Below are positions 49,393-58,567 of a stretch of DNA of 64,000 nucleotides, piece after piece. This stretch comes from Planomonospora_B alba. Its GTDB lineage: Bacteria > Actinomycetota > Actinomycetes > Streptosporangiales > Streptosporangiaceae. The DNA is taken from the NCBI RefSeq assembly GCF_039534085.1, contig NZ_BAAAUT010000019.1:1-64000 (forward strand), in the 5' to 3' direction. The notes below the pieces were generated by a model, which was not told where the DNA came from, searched no databases, and saw only the letters and a list, made by a program, of their open reading frames with translations. The stretch's first letter is position 1. Each line of letters starts with the position of its first letter. Both the position numbers and the translations under genes were made by a program.

Positions 49393-51030
49393 ATGACGCA
49401 CGAGCGCGCCGGGCAGCCCGCCCGGCCGTCCGACCTGGTGGACGTGGCCCGGCTGGTGACCGCCTACTACAGCCTGCACCCCGACCCGGCGGAGCCCGGG
49501 CAGCGGGTGGCGTTCGGCACGTCCGGGCACCGCGGCTCGGCGCTGAACACCGCCTTCAACGAGGACCACATCCTGGCCACCAGCCAGGCCATCGTGGAGT
49601 ACCGCGCGATGCGGGGCATCGACGGCCCGCTCTTCCTCGGAGCCGACACCCACGCGCTGTCCGAGCCCGCCAAGGTCTCGGCACTGGAGGTGTTCGCGGC
49701 CAACGGGGTGACGGTCATGATCGACGCCCGCGACGGCTACACGCCGACGCCCGCCGTCTCGCACGCCATCCTCGCCCACAACCGGGGGCGGACGGGCGGG
49801 CCGGCCGACGGCGTGGTCGTGACGCCCTCGCACAACCCCCCGGGCGACGGCGGATTCAAGTACAACCCGCCGAACGGCGGCCCCGCCGACACCGACGCCA
49901 CCTCCTGGATCCAGGACCGGGCCAACGCGCTGATCGCCGGCGGGCTGAAGGAGGTCCGGCGGCTGCCGTACGCCAGGGCGCTGGCCGCCGAGACGACCCT
50001 CCGGTACGACTTCCTCGGCTCCTACGTCGACGACCTGCCCGCGGTGGTGGACCTGGAGGCGGTCCGCGCGGCGGGGGTGCGCATCGGCGCCGACCCGCTG
50101 GGCGGGGCGAGCGTGGCCTACTGGGGCGAGATCGCCGAGCGGCACCGGCTGGAGCTGACGGTGGTCAACCCGCTGACCGACCCGACGTGGCGCTTCATGA
50201 CGCTGGACTGGGACGGGAAGATCCGCATGGACTGCTCCTCGCCGTACGCCATGGCCTCGCTGATCGCGAACCGGGACGCCTTCGACGTCTCCACCGGCAA
50301 CGACGCCGACGCCGACCGGCACGGGATCGTCACCCCCGACGCCGGGCTGATGAACCCCAACCACTACCTCGCCGTGGCCGTCTCCTACCTCTACTCCCAC
50401 CGGCCGGACTGGCCCGCCGGCGCCGGGGTCGGCAAGACCCTGGTGAGCAGCGGCATGATCGACCGGGTCGCCGCGGACCTGGGCAGGCCGCTGGTGGAGG
50501 TGCCCGTCGGGTTCAAGTGGTTCGTGCCGGGGCTGCTGGACGGCTCGCTGGGCTTCGGCGGGGAGGAGAGCGCGGGCGCCTCCTTCCTGCGCCGCGACGG
50601 CTCGGTGTGGACCACCGACAAGGACGGCCTGATCCTGGCCCTGCTGGCCGCGGAGATCATCGCGGTCACGGGCCGCTCCCCCAGCGAGCACTACGCCGAG
50701 CTGACCGCGCGGTTCGGCGCCCCGGCCTACGCCCGGGTGGACGCCCCGGCGACGCGGGAGGAGAAGGCCGTGCTGGCCGGGCTCTCCGCCGCGCAGGTGC
50801 CCGCCGGCACCCTCGCCGGCGAGCCGGTCACCGAGGTGCTCACCGCCGCGCCCGGCAACGGCGCCGCCATCGGCGGGGTCAAGGTCTGCACCGCCAGCGC
50901 CTGGTTCGCCGCCCGGCCCTCCGGCACGGAGGACGTCTACAAGATCTACGCCGAGTCCTTCAAGGGGCCGGACCACCTGGCCGAGGTGCAGCGGGCGGCC
51001 AGGGAGCTGGTCTCGGCCTCGCTGGGCTGA
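49393..51030 (+). CDS. pgm: Phosphoglucomutase (alpha-D-glucose phosphate-specific)
   Basis: Interconverts glucose 1-phosphate and glucose 6-phosphate. All family sites are visible in the 545-aa protein: the phospho-serine loop VVTPSHNPPGDGG, the Mg-binding GNDADADRHG, the sugar-binding GGEESAGASFLR and the phosphate-binding ARPSGTEDVYK. The N-terminal VAFGTSGHRGSAL is typical of the bacterial Pgm class. The ATG at 49393 has AAGGAGAC upstream. It feeds glycogen, trehalose and cell-wall sugar nucleotide synthesis. Confidence 0.97.
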   Translation: MTHERAGQPARPSDLVDVARLVTAYYSLHPDPAEPGQRVAFGTSGHRGSALNTAFNEDHILATSQAIVEYRAMRGIDGPLFLGADTHALSEPAKVSALEVFAANGVTVMIDARDGYTPTPAVSHAILAHNRGRTGGPADGVVVTPSHNPPGDGGFKYNPPNGGPADTDATSWIQDRANALIAGGLKEVRRLPYARALAAETTLRYDFLGSYVDDLPAVVDLEAVRAAGVRIGADPLGGASVAYWGEIAERHRLELTVVNPLTDPTWRFMTLDWDGKIRMDCSSPYAMASLIANRDAFDVSTGNDADADRHGIVTPDAGLMNPNHYLAVAVSYLYSHRPDWPAGAGVGKTLVSSGMIDRVAADLGRPLVEVPVGFKWFVPGLLDGSLGFGGEESAGASFLRRDGSVWTTDKDGLILALLAAEIIAVTGRSPSEHYAELTARFGAPAYARVDAPATREEKAVLAGLSAAQVPAGTLAGEPVTEVLTAAPGNGAAIGGVKVCTASAWFAARPSGTEDVYKIYAESFKGPDHLAEVQRAARELVSASLG

Positions 51031-51037
51031 CGGAGGG

Positions 51038-51053
51038 CCGGCGGATCCGCCGG
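51038..51053. terminator. Palindromic hairpin after pgm
   Basis: CCGGCGGATCCGCCGG is a perfect 16-base palindrome starting 7 bases after the pgm stop. It probably forms part of a terminator between pgm and the convergent reductase gene. The lack of a loop means a few central bases must stay unpaired. Confidence 0.4.
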
Positions 51054-51131
51054 GACCGCCGGCTGGGGCGGGCCCGGCGGGCCTCGCCCGGCTCCGGCCG
51101 CCCTCCCCCGCGGCCGTACGGCGCCGCGCGG

Positions 51132-51857
51132 TCAGACCGGGATGCCCGCGGGGACCTTCCCGGAGGCGGCCGCCGGGCCGAGCGCCGGGACCGCCGCGGC
51201 CCTCCCCGGGGCGGCGGTGACGCGGGTCGTCCCCGGGACGGCCGGAGCCTTCCCGGCGACCCCGTCCAGGACCTTCCCGGCGACCGGGTCGACGGCCTTG
51301 CCCGCCGCCGCGGGCGGGAGGGGGGCCAGGACGGTCTCCGGCGAGCGCCCGCACAGCTCCTCCACCACCCGGCGGAGCCGGTCGCGGGCCGCCGGATCGG
51401 CGAGGCGGCCGGTGTCGTCGAAGCGCCGCGGGGCCGGGGAGACGGGCAGGTCGGCGCCGTGCACGGCGGCGCCGGCGACGCCCAGCATCCTCCGCAGCTC
51501 GGTCTGCGTCCACATCGCCTCGTGGGGGCGGACGCAGGCGGTCACCACCGCGACGGGCTTGCCGAGCAGGACGGCGCCCGCCGCCGGGGAGGACGCCCAC
51601 CCCAGGGCGTGGAGCAGTTGGACCGGCAGGACGCTGTGCTCCGGGGCGGTGACCAGCACGCCGTCGGCCCCGGCCAGCAGGGCGCACAGTTCCGCCGCGG
51701 GACGCGGGAGCGGGCCGCCCGTGCAGGCGGGGATCTCCTCGAGCCCCGTCCACACCGTCAGGGTCGCGGAGGCGGGCAGTTCCCCCGCCGCCGCCTCCAG
51801 CAGCCGCCCGACGTGCGCCGCCGGCCGCAGGCTCCCCGCGATCCCCACGATCTCCAT
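51132..51857 (-). CDS. NADPH-dependent FMN reductase-like flavoprotein
   Basis: A flavodoxin-fold protein of 241 aa. The FMN phosphate loop is GIAGSLRPAAHVGRLL at the N-terminus. VLVTAPEHSVLPVQLLHALGW matches the central FMN-reductase motif (usually PEYNxSxPxxLKNAxDW). The last 60 residues are Ala/Pro/Gly/Lys-rich with repeated (A)GK(A/V) units and appear disordered. The ATG at 51857 has GGAAGGGGAG upstream. The role is probably quinone or flavin reduction. Confidence 0.85.
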   Translation of the reverse strand: MEIVGIAGSLRPAAHVGRLLEAAAGELPASATLTVWTGLEEIPACTGGPLPRPAAELCALLAGADGVLVTAPEHSVLPVQLLHALGWASSPAAGAVLLGKPVAVVTACVRPHEAMWTQTELRRMLGVAGAAVHGADLPVSPAPRRFDDTGRLADPAARDRLRRVVEELCGRSPETVLAPLPPAAAGKAVDPVAGKVLDGVAGKAPAVPGTTRVTAAPGRAAAVPALGPAAASGKVPAGIPV

Positions 51858-52009
51858 CCCCGACTCCCCTTCCCTCCCGGTACGACGTCAGGGCGCTTGT
51901 GCCCGGGGAAAGGGGTTACGAACATGATCGTGAGTACCGATAGTGCATGAGGGGGTTATTTCGCAGCAAAGGTACATATGTTGCACATATCCCCTGGTGA
52001 GACGCCCGA

Positions 52010-52687
52010 TCAGCCGGACCGCGCCCCGCCCTCCCCCTCGGGGGCGCCGGAGGGGCCGGGCCCGTCCGGCGCCGCGGGTCCGGCGCAGAGCCCGCAAGGC
52101 CCGGCGGCGCCTCGCGTCCGCTCCGCGTGCGGGGACCCCGCGGCGCCCCTCGCGCGGGCCCGCGCGAGGAGGTCCGGGGCGGCGTCGGCGATGCGCCGGC
52201 GCATCGGACGCCTGTCCAGTGCCTCGATCGCCTCCTCCAGCAGCCTGCTCAGCGGGAACGACAGCTCGGCCTCGAACTCGGCGGCCGCGGCGGCGGTGGC
52301 CGCCCACTCCGCCTCCAGCACGGGCAGCAGCGCCTCCGCCTCCGGGGTCAGGTGGACGATGCGGTGGCGGGCGTCCCGCCCGGGGACGACGGCGACCAGC
52401 CCTTCCTTCGCCAGCTGCGCCACCGTCTGGCTGGCCGCGGAGTGGGTCACCCCGGTGGCCCGCGCCAGGTCGCGGATGGAGAGGGGCCCGGAGGCCGCCA
52501 GGGTCCGCACGGCCAGGGTGTAGCGCGGGCGGAAGCCGGCCAGCCCCAGGTCGGCGTAGAGGGCCGAGATGTCCGCGTCCAGCGACTCGAGCAGGTGCCG
52601 CAGGCGGGTGCCGAGCACCGAGGGACCGGACGGGGGCACGGATCCCGGCCGGGGCGCGGCCGGGGGCGTGGGCGCGGGGGACGTCAT
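52010..52687 (-). CDS. MarR-family regulator
   Basis: A 225-aa protein with a central winged helix (LSIRDLARATGVTHSAASQTVAQLAKEGLVAVVPGRDARHRIVHLT, residues about 68-112) of the MarR type. Both ends are Pro/Gly/Ala-rich and probably disordered; the C-terminal tail of about 50 residues is unusual. The ATG at 52687 is used. It is divergent from the proline iminopeptidase gene with a palindrome between them. Confidence 0.87.
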   Translation of the reverse strand: MTSPAPTPPAAPRPGSVPPSGPSVLGTRLRHLLESLDADISALYADLGLAGFRPRYTLAVRTLAASGPLSIRDLARATGVTHSAASQTVAQLAKEGLVAVVPGRDARHRIVHLTPEAEALLPVLEAEWAATAAAAAEFEAELSFPLSRLLEEAIEALDRRPMRRRIADAAPDLLARARARGAAGSPHAERTRGAAGPCGLCAGPAAPDGPGPSGAPEGEGGARSG

Positions 52688-52698
52688 CCCGCTAATGT

Positions 52699-52710
52699 AA
52701 CAGCGCTGTT
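52699..52710. promoter_or_regulatory. MarR operator candidate
   Basis: AACAGCGCTGTT is a perfect 12-base palindrome placed 12 bases upstream of the marR start and 25 bases upstream of the divergent pip start. It sits in the stretch AATGTAACAGCGCTGTTGTAT, where occupation would block both promoters. Confidence 0.6.
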
Positions 52711-52734
52711 GTATCTCTACGGAAGGACCCCGGA

Positions 52735-53718
52735 ATGACCGCCCCCCCTCCTCCGATCGAGCCCTACGACCACGGGATGCTCGACACCGGCGACGGGAAC
52801 CTCGTGTACTGGGAGGTCTGCGGCAACCCCGACGGCAAGCCCGCCCTCGTCGTGCACGGCGGGCCCGGATCCGGCTGCTCGACGAACGCCCGCCGCACCT
52901 TCGACCCGGAGCGCTACCGGATCGTCCTGTTCGACCAGCGCGGCTGCGGGCGCAGCACGCCGCACGCGAGCGACCCCGCGACCGACCTGAGCCGCAACAC
53001 CACCCACCACCTGATCGCCGACATGGAACGGCTCCGCGAGCACCTGGGCGTCGACCGCTGGCTGCTCTACGGCGGCTCGTGGGGGTCCACGCTGATCCTC
53101 GCCTACGCCGAGCGGCATCCGGAGCGGGTCTCGGAGATCGTCATCCCCAGCGTCACCATGACCCGGCGCTCGGAGATCGACTGGCTCTACCGGGGCGTCG
53201 GCCGGTTCTTCCCCGCCGAGTGGGAGCGGTTCCGCGACGGCGTGCCCGGGAAGGACCGCGACGGCGACACCTTCGCCCTGCTGGCCGCCTACGGCCGCCT
53301 CCTGGCGGACCCCGACCCGGCCGTGCGGGCGAAGGCCGCGACCGACTGGCTGACCTGGGAGGACGCGCTGATCTCCCACGAGGGCAACGGCGGCGTCTAC
53401 AGGGACCGCCCGGACCGCGACGCGCTGGCGTTCGTCCGGATCTGCGCGCACTACTTCTCCCACGGCGCGTGGCTGGAGGAGGACGAGCTGCTGCGCGGCG
53501 CGGGACGCCTGGCGGGCATCCCCGGCGTGCTGATCCACGGCCGCCTCGACCTGAGCTCCCCGCTGACCACCGCCTGGGAGCTCGCCCGCGCCTGGCCCGG
53601 CGCGGAGCTGATCGTCGTCGAGGACTCGGGGCACACCGGCAACGACGCGATGCGCGCGCACATCCTCGACGCGATCGACCGGTTCGCCGGACGGCGCCGG
53701 GAAAACGGTTCCCTGTAG
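52735..53718 (+). CDS. pip: Proline iminopeptidase
   Basis: Releases N-terminal proline from peptides. The 327-aa alpha/beta hydrolase has the S33 features: oxyanion motif VVHGGPGSGC, FDQRGCGRSTPH, the nucleophile elbow YGGSWGSTL with Ser at about 113, the Asp in HGRLDLSSP and the His in EDSGHTG. Length is normal for the family. The ATG at 52735 has GGAAGGAC upstream. The divergent MarR is the probable regulator. Confidence 0.96.
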   Translation: MTAPPPPIEPYDHGMLDTGDGNLVYWEVCGNPDGKPALVVHGGPGSGCSTNARRTFDPERYRIVLFDQRGCGRSTPHASDPATDLSRNTTHHLIADMERLREHLGVDRWLLYGGSWGSTLILAYAERHPERVSEIVIPSVTMTRRSEIDWLYRGVGRFFPAEWERFRDGVPGKDRDGDTFALLAAYGRLLADPDPAVRAKAATDWLTWEDALISHEGNGGVYRDRPDRDALAFVRICAHYFSHGAWLEEDELLRGAGRLAGIPGVLIHGRLDLSSPLTTAWELARAWPGAELIVVEDSGHTGNDAMRAHILDAIDRFAGRRRENGSL

Positions 53719-53771
53719 GGATTCTTCGCGCCAATATATGTTCCTGGAGGAAACCTACGTCGGGAGGTCCG

Positions 53772-54713
53772 GTGACGGCGCTGGTCGTCGGGGTCGACGG
53801 GGGCGGCACGAGCACCCGCTGCGTGGTGGCGACGCACGCCGGTGAGGTGGCCGGGCGGGGCCGCGCCGCCGGGTCCAACGCCCTGTCGTCCGCCGATCCC
53901 GGGGCCGCCCTGCGCGCCGCGCTCCGGGCCGCGCTCGGCGGCCTGCCCCCCGGGCAGGTGACGGCCGGGGTCTTCGCCCTGGCGGGGTCGGGCCCGGCGG
54001 GCGGGCGGGCCGCCGGCCTGGCGGCCGACGCCTGGCGCGCCTGCGGGCTGGCCGGACGCCCCGCGGTGGTGCCCGACACGCTCGCCGCCTTCGCCGGGGC
54101 CACCGCCGAGCCCTCCGGGACCGTCCTGGTCGCGGGCACCGGGGCGGTGGCCACCCGGGTCACGGGGCGGGGCCCGGCCGGCCGGGCCGACGGCTACGGC
54201 TGGATCCTCGGTGACGAGGGGTCGGGGGCGTGGATCGGGCGGCGCGCCGTACGGGCGGTGCTGGCCGCCCTCGACGGCCGGGCCGGGCCCACCGCGCTGC
54301 GCGACGCGGTGCCGGGCGGCGGGGCGGCCGAGCGGATCGTGGACGCGGTCCACGCCGGAGTGGCCGAGGCGGGGCCCGCGTGGCTGGCGCGGCTGGCTCC
54401 CGCGGTGGAGGCCGCCGCCCGGCACGGCGACGCGGCGGCCCTGGCCATCGTCCGGGAGGCGGCCGAGCGGCTGCTCGCCACCGTCCGCGCGCTGGGCCCC
54501 TGTCCCGGCCCGCTGGTGCTGGCCGGGTCCCTGCTGACCGAGCCCACCCTGCTGGCCGAGCGGGTGCGCGCCGGGCTGGCCGGCGCCGGGCTCACCGTGC
54601 TCACCGCCCGCTCCGGCGACGCCGGGGCCCGCGGGGCCGCCGCGCTCGCCCTGCACGGCCCCGGCCCGGGCACCCCCGCCTCCGCGGCCGCCCACCGGCG
54701 GTTGCTCTCCTGA
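53772..54713 (+). CDS. BadF/BadG-type N-acetylglucosamine kinase
   Basis: A 313-aa sugar kinase of the ASKHA fold. The phosphate loop is VVGVDGGGTSTRCVV, followed by VFALAGSG, and the second phosphate motif is VLVAGTGAVATRV. GWILGDEGSGAWIGRRAVRA is characteristic of N-acetylglucosamine kinases. It should phosphorylate GlcNAc or a related amino sugar. The GTG at 53772 has GGGAGGT upstream. It lies at the edge of a group of peptidoglycan-recycling genes (GHL10 hydrolase, RpiR regulator, MurQ). Confidence 0.9.
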   Translation: MTALVVGVDGGGTSTRCVVATHAGEVAGRGRAAGSNALSSADPGAALRAALRAALGGLPPGQVTAGVFALAGSGPAGGRAAGLAADAWRACGLAGRPAVVPDTLAAFAGATAEPSGTVLVAGTGAVATRVTGRGPAGRADGYGWILGDEGSGAWIGRRAVRAVLAALDGRAGPTALRDAVPGGGAAERIVDAVHAGVAEAGPAWLARLAPAVEAAARHGDAAALAIVREAAERLLATVRALGPCPGPLVLAGSLLTEPTLLAERVRAGLAGAGLTVLTARSGDAGARGAAALALHGPGPGTPASAAAHRRLLS

Positions 54714-54715
54714 CG

Positions 54716-54753
54716 GCCCGCGGCTCCCTGCCACGGGGGCGGGAGCCGCGGGC
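54716..54753. terminator. 13-bp-stem bidirectional terminator
   Basis: Perfect 13-base arms GCCCGCGGCTCCC and GGGAGCCGCGGGC with a 12-base loop lie between the convergent sugar kinase and glycoside hydrolase genes, 2 bases after the kinase stop codon. Confidence 0.75.
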
Positions 54754-54802
54754 GGGATCGGCCATGCGGCGCCTCCGCCCGACGCGGGGCCCGGACGGGA
54801 CT

Positions 54803-56368
54803 TCAGCGCACGCGGTGGCCGCGGCTCGGCTCGCTCTGCCGGGCGGCCCGGTCCACGGCCGTCACGTGGTACCAGGCGCCCGCCACCGGCTCCGGGTCCG
54901 TCCAGCGGGTGTGCCGGGCCGCGGGCACCACGGCGAGCAGGTGGCGCGCGTCCGCCAGGTCGCCGGGCCGCGCCCTGCGGCCGAGCCGGAAGACCGCGTA
55001 CTGGAACGGCGCGTCCCGGCCGGTGGCCACGATGTCCAGCTCCACGCCCCCGCCGGTCCGGCGGGCCCGGGCGATCACCGGGGCGCGCGGCGGCCGGCCG
55101 CCGGCGAGCCGGGGCAGCAGCGGGGGAAGCGCGGGCCGGGCGTAGTGCTCGGCGACGACGGCGCTGACCGAGCCGAGCCGGTCGGCGCGCACGTCGCCGG
55201 AGTTGTACCAGATGTCGCCGCCGACCTCCGGGTGGTCCCGGTTGAGCGTCAGGTGCCGGGTCAGCTCGTCCGGCTGGAACCACTGCTCCGGCTGCCCGGC
55301 CGCCCCGGCCTTGTAGGCCGCCTGGCCGATCCAGAGCTGCACGCCGGTGCCCGCCGCCACGTCGGACCACCAGGGGACCAGCTTGGCGTAGTCGGCGTTG
55401 GACTGGCCGATGTACCAGTACAGCTGCGGGGCGATGTAGTCCAGCCAGCCCTTCTTCACCCAGCCCCGGGTATCGGCGTGCAGGTTGTCGTAGGACTGGC
55501 TCCCGGCCGTGTCCGAGCCGAGGGGGTCGCTCGAGCGGTTCCGCCAGATCCCGGAGGGGCTGATGCCCCAGGCGGCCTCCGGCTTGGCCCGCCGTACCCG
55601 TTGCTGCATCTCCCGCACCAGCATGTCCACGTTGTTCCGCCGCCAGGCGGCGAGGTCGGGGAAGCCCCCGCCGTGCTCGGCGAAGGCCGCGGAGTCGTCG
55701 AAGGCGGTGGTGTTGACCGGGTAGAAGTAGTCGTCGAAGTGCAGGCCGTCGATGTCGTAGCGCAGCACCGCGTCCATCATCGCGTCCTGCACGAAGGCGC
55801 GGACCTCCGGCATGCCGGGGTTGTAGTAGAGCCGCCCGCCGTAGGCGACGATCCAGTCGGGGTGCCTGCGGCCCGGGTGGTCGGGGTGGAGCGCCGCCGG
55901 GTCGCCCTGCATCGACACCCGGTAGGGGTTGAACCAGGCGTGGAAGGCCAGGCCGCGCCGGTGCGTCTCCTCCACCGCGAAGGCCAGGGGGTCGTAGCCG
56001 GGGTCCTGCCCCTGCGTGCCGGTCAGATACTGCGACCACGGCTCGTACGGCGAGGGCCAGAAGGCGTCCGCGGTCGGCCGGATCTGCACGAACACCGCGT
56101 TGAGCCGGCGGGCGACGGCGAGCTCCAGCCAGCCGGTGTACTCCGCCTTCTGCTGCTCGGGCGCCAGGCCGGGCCTGGACGGCCAGTTGATGTTGAGCAC
56201 CGAGGCGATCCACATGCCGCGCATCTGGCGCAGCGGCGGCGCGCCCGCGGGGGCGGCTCCGCCGGTGGGGGCCTCGGCGACGGCGGCGAGGACGGGCAGG
56301 GGGACGGCGGTCGCGGCGGCGCCGAGGGCGAGGCCGCGCAGGACGGCGCGCCGGGCGGGCAGGCTCAT
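54803..56368 (-). CDS. Secreted GHL10-type glycoside hydrolase (YngK/FenI-like)
   Basis: A 521-aa exported protein. The N-terminus is a Tat-like signal (PARRAVLRGLALGAAATAVPLPVLA). The TIM-barrel domain has MRGMWIASVLNINWPS, VQIRPTADAFW, AWFNPYRV, GLHFDDYFYP and DYIAPQLYWYIGQ, the landmarks of the GHL10 (DUF187) family. A FnIII-like domain follows from about residue 425. The family is linked to cell-wall glycan cleavage; a YngK relative is assigned a similar role. It is divergent from the RpiR-type regulator over a palindrome, so induction by wall fragments is likely. Confidence 0.93.
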   Translation of the reverse strand: MSLPARRAVLRGLALGAAATAVPLPVLAAVAEAPTGGAAPAGAPPLRQMRGMWIASVLNINWPSRPGLAPEQQKAEYTGWLELAVARRLNAVFVQIRPTADAFWPSPYEPWSQYLTGTQGQDPGYDPLAFAVEETHRRGLAFHAWFNPYRVSMQGDPAALHPDHPGRRHPDWIVAYGGRLYYNPGMPEVRAFVQDAMMDAVLRYDIDGLHFDDYFYPVNTTAFDDSAAFAEHGGGFPDLAAWRRNNVDMLVREMQQRVRRAKPEAAWGISPSGIWRNRSSDPLGSDTAGSQSYDNLHADTRGWVKKGWLDYIAPQLYWYIGQSNADYAKLVPWWSDVAAGTGVQLWIGQAAYKAGAAGQPEQWFQPDELTRHLTLNRDHPEVGGDIWYNSGDVRADRLGSVSAVVAEHYARPALPPLLPRLAGGRPPRAPVIARARRTGGGVELDIVATGRDAPFQYAVFRLGRRARPGDLADARHLLAVVPAARHTRWTDPEPVAGAWYHVTAVDRAARQSEPSRGHRVR

Positions 56369-56421
56369 GCGGACTCCCGGGGGGACGGAGCTGACGGCAC
56401 CGACGCTGGCAGAAATCTCCT

Positions 56422-56441
56422 TTCATATCAATGGATATGAA
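56422..56441. promoter_or_regulatory. RpiR/MurR operator candidate
   Basis: TTCATATC-AATG-GATATGAA is a perfect inverted repeat with 8-base arms. It lies 54 bases upstream of the GHL10 start and 92 bases upstream of the regulator start, in the only AT-rich part of the region. A MurR-type dimer is the natural candidate to bind it. Confidence 0.65.
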
Positions 56442-56532
56442 GGAAAATGTCACCGGCGGATGCACGCTCCCGGCGGGCCCCCGCGACCGGTCGGCGGCAA
56501 ATAAGCTGATCCCGACGGAAAGTAGGACGACC

Positions 56533-57426
56533 ATGACCGAGCTCGACGGCCCCAGCCCGGCCAGCCTGGTGGCGACGGTGAGGGCGGTGCTGCCCTCCCT
56601 CACCCCGGCGGCCCAGGCCATCGCCCGCCTCATCCTCGACGACCCCGGCACGGTGGCCCGCAGCACCATCACCGAGCTCAGCGCCGCCTCCGGGACCAGC
56701 GAGGCCACGATCGTGCGCACCGCCAGGACCCTCGGATTCGCCGGATACTCGCAGCTCCGCCTGGCCCTGGCCGCCGCGGTCGCCAGCCAGGCCCCCGAGC
56801 GGCTGGTCCCCGGCGACCTGGGCCCCGACGACCCGCTCACCGACGTGATCGCCAAGGTCACCCGGGCCGAGTCGGAGGCGCTGGCCGACACCGCCGCGCA
56901 GCTCTCCCCCGCCGTGCTGGACGCGGTGGTGACCGCGGTGGCCGGCGCCAGGCGGGTGGACGTCTACGGGGTCGGCGCGTCCGGGCTGGTCGCGGCGGAC
57001 ATGGCGCAGAAGCTCATGCGCATCGGCCTGTCCGCGCACGCCTTCACCGACGCCCACCTGGCGCTCACCGGCGCGGCGCTGGCGCGCCCCGGCGACGTCG
57101 CCTTCGGCATCAGCTGCACCGGCGAGACCCCCGACGTGCTGAGCCCGCTGCTCGTCGCCCGCAAGGGCGGCGCCGCCACGGTGGCGATCACCAACAACCC
57201 GCGGTCCTCCCTGGCCGGGCTGGCCGACCACGTCCTGGTCTCGGCGGGCCGGGAGACGGCCTTCCGGCCCGGCGCGCTGGCCAGCCGGATCAGCCAGCTG
57301 CTCCTGGTGGACTGCGTCTTCGTCGGCGTCGCGCAGCGCACGTTCACCACCTCGGACGCGGCGCTGCGAGCCACCCGGGAGGCGCTGGAGGAGTATCTCG
57401 GCGAGGCCCGCCGGCGGGGCAGGTAG
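56533..57426 (+). CDS. MurR/RpiR-family regulator with SIS domain
   Basis: A 297-aa regulator. The N-terminal HTH (residues about 10-85) includes TITELSAASGTSEATIVRTARTLGFAGYSQLR, and a C-terminal SIS phosphosugar-binding domain follows (VDVYGVGASGLVAADMAQKLMRIG, CTGETPDVLSPLLVARKGGA). The usual ligand of MurR is N-acetylmuramic acid 6-phosphate. That fits the convergent murQ gene and the divergent glycan hydrolase. The ATG at 56533 was chosen because family homology begins there. Confidence 0.93.
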   Translation: MTELDGPSPASLVATVRAVLPSLTPAAQAIARLILDDPGTVARSTITELSAASGTSEATIVRTARTLGFAGYSQLRLALAAAVASQAPERLVPGDLGPDDPLTDVIAKVTRAESEALADTAAQLSPAVLDAVVTAVAGARRVDVYGVGASGLVAADMAQKLMRIGLSAHAFTDAHLALTGAALARPGDVAFGISCTGETPDVLSPLLVARKGGAATVAITNNPRSSLAGLADHVLVSAGRETAFRPGALASRISQLLLVDCVFVGVAQRTFTTSDAALRATREALEEYLGEARRRGR

Positions 57427-57472
57427 CGCCCCGCCGGGCGGGGTTCCGGGCAGCGCTCCGCCGGGCGGGAGG

Positions 57473-58378
57473 TCAGGGGTCGGCGGACAGGGCCGCGTCC
57501 AGGCTGTCGCCGCAGGACGCCAGGAGGGCGCGCGCGCCGTCGGCGTCGAGACCGCGCCGGACCATCAGCACCGCGGCCTTCACCTGCCAGTCGGCCTCCA
57601 CCAGGGCGGAACGGGCGGCGGCGGGGTCGGCGCCGGCGATGTCGCCGACCATCCGGACGGCCCGGTCGGCCAGCTTGGCGTTCATCGCCGACATCTCGAT
57701 CATGTCGTTGCCGTAGGTGCGGCCCAGCCCGATCATCGTGATCGTCGAGATCATGTTGAGGACCAGCTTCTGCGCGGTCCCGGCCTTGAGCCGGGTCGAG
57801 CCGGTCAGCACCTCCGGGCCGACGACCACCTCGATCGCGTGCCGCGCCGCCGCCGACACCGGGGTGCCGGCGTTGCAGGACAGGCCCACCGTCAGCGCGC
57901 CCCGGCGTCCGGCCTCCACCAGCGCGCCCACCACGAACGGCGCCCGGCCCCCGGCGGAGATCCCCACCACCGAGTCGAGCCCGCCCACCTCGCGCTCGGC
58001 CATCGCCGCGGCGCCGGCCGCGGCGTCGTCCTCGGCGCCCTCGACGGACCGGGTCAGGGCGGGCGGGCCGCCGGCGATGACGCCCTGCACCAGCCCGGGG
58101 TCGGTGCCGAAGGTCGGCGGGCACTCGGAGGCGTCGAGCACGGCCAGGCGGCCCGAGGTGCCCGCACCCACGTAGACGAGCCGGCCGCCCCGCTTCATCC
58201 GGTCGACGATCGCGTCGATCGCGGCGGCGATCGCCGGGATCGCCTCGGCGACCGCCGCGGGCACGGTGGCGTCGGCGGCGTTCATCAGCCGCGCCGCCTC
58301 CTCCGTCGGCAGCCGGTCGATCCCTCTGTAGCGCGGGTCGCTCCGCTCGGTGGCCAGCCCGGCGAGTGGGTCACTCAT
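57473..58378 (-). CDS. murQ: N-acetylmuramic acid 6-phosphate etherase
   Basis: Cleaves the lactyl ether of MurNAc 6-phosphate to give GlcNAc 6-phosphate and lactate in cell-wall recycling. The 301-aa protein has RYRGIDRLPTEEAARLMNAAD at the N-terminus, the SIS-type LVYVGAGTSGRLAVLDASECPPTF, and the catalytic and late motifs GPEVLTGSTRLKAGTAQKLVLNMIST. Length is standard. The ATG at 58378 has TGGGGCG upstream. It is convergent with the MurR-type regulator and may be controlled by it. Confidence 0.97.
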   Translation of the reverse strand: MSDPLAGLATERSDPRYRGIDRLPTEEAARLMNAADATVPAAVAEAIPAIAAAIDAIVDRMKRGGRLVYVGAGTSGRLAVLDASECPPTFGTDPGLVQGVIAGGPPALTRSVEGAEDDAAAGAAAMAEREVGGLDSVVGISAGGRAPFVVGALVEAGRRGALTVGLSCNAGTPVSAAARHAIEVVVGPEVLTGSTRLKAGTAQKLVLNMISTITMIGLGRTYGNDMIEMSAMNAKLADRAVRMVGDIAGADPAAARSALVEADWQVKAAVLMVRRGLDADGARALLASCGDSLDAALSADP

Positions 58379-58567
58379 GACGCCCCATGTCGCTGATTTT
58401 CACCTGATCACTCATCGATGCAAATTATCTTCCACAACCGGCGCCGTGTCACCCGTGGTACGCGGAACGGCGGGACGGCCCGCACCGTTCCATCATCCCC
58501 TCCCCGCACCGCGCCCGCCCCCGCCGGCGGCGGGAGATATCCCCGCGGTGCGGGGTAGGGGCCCGCC

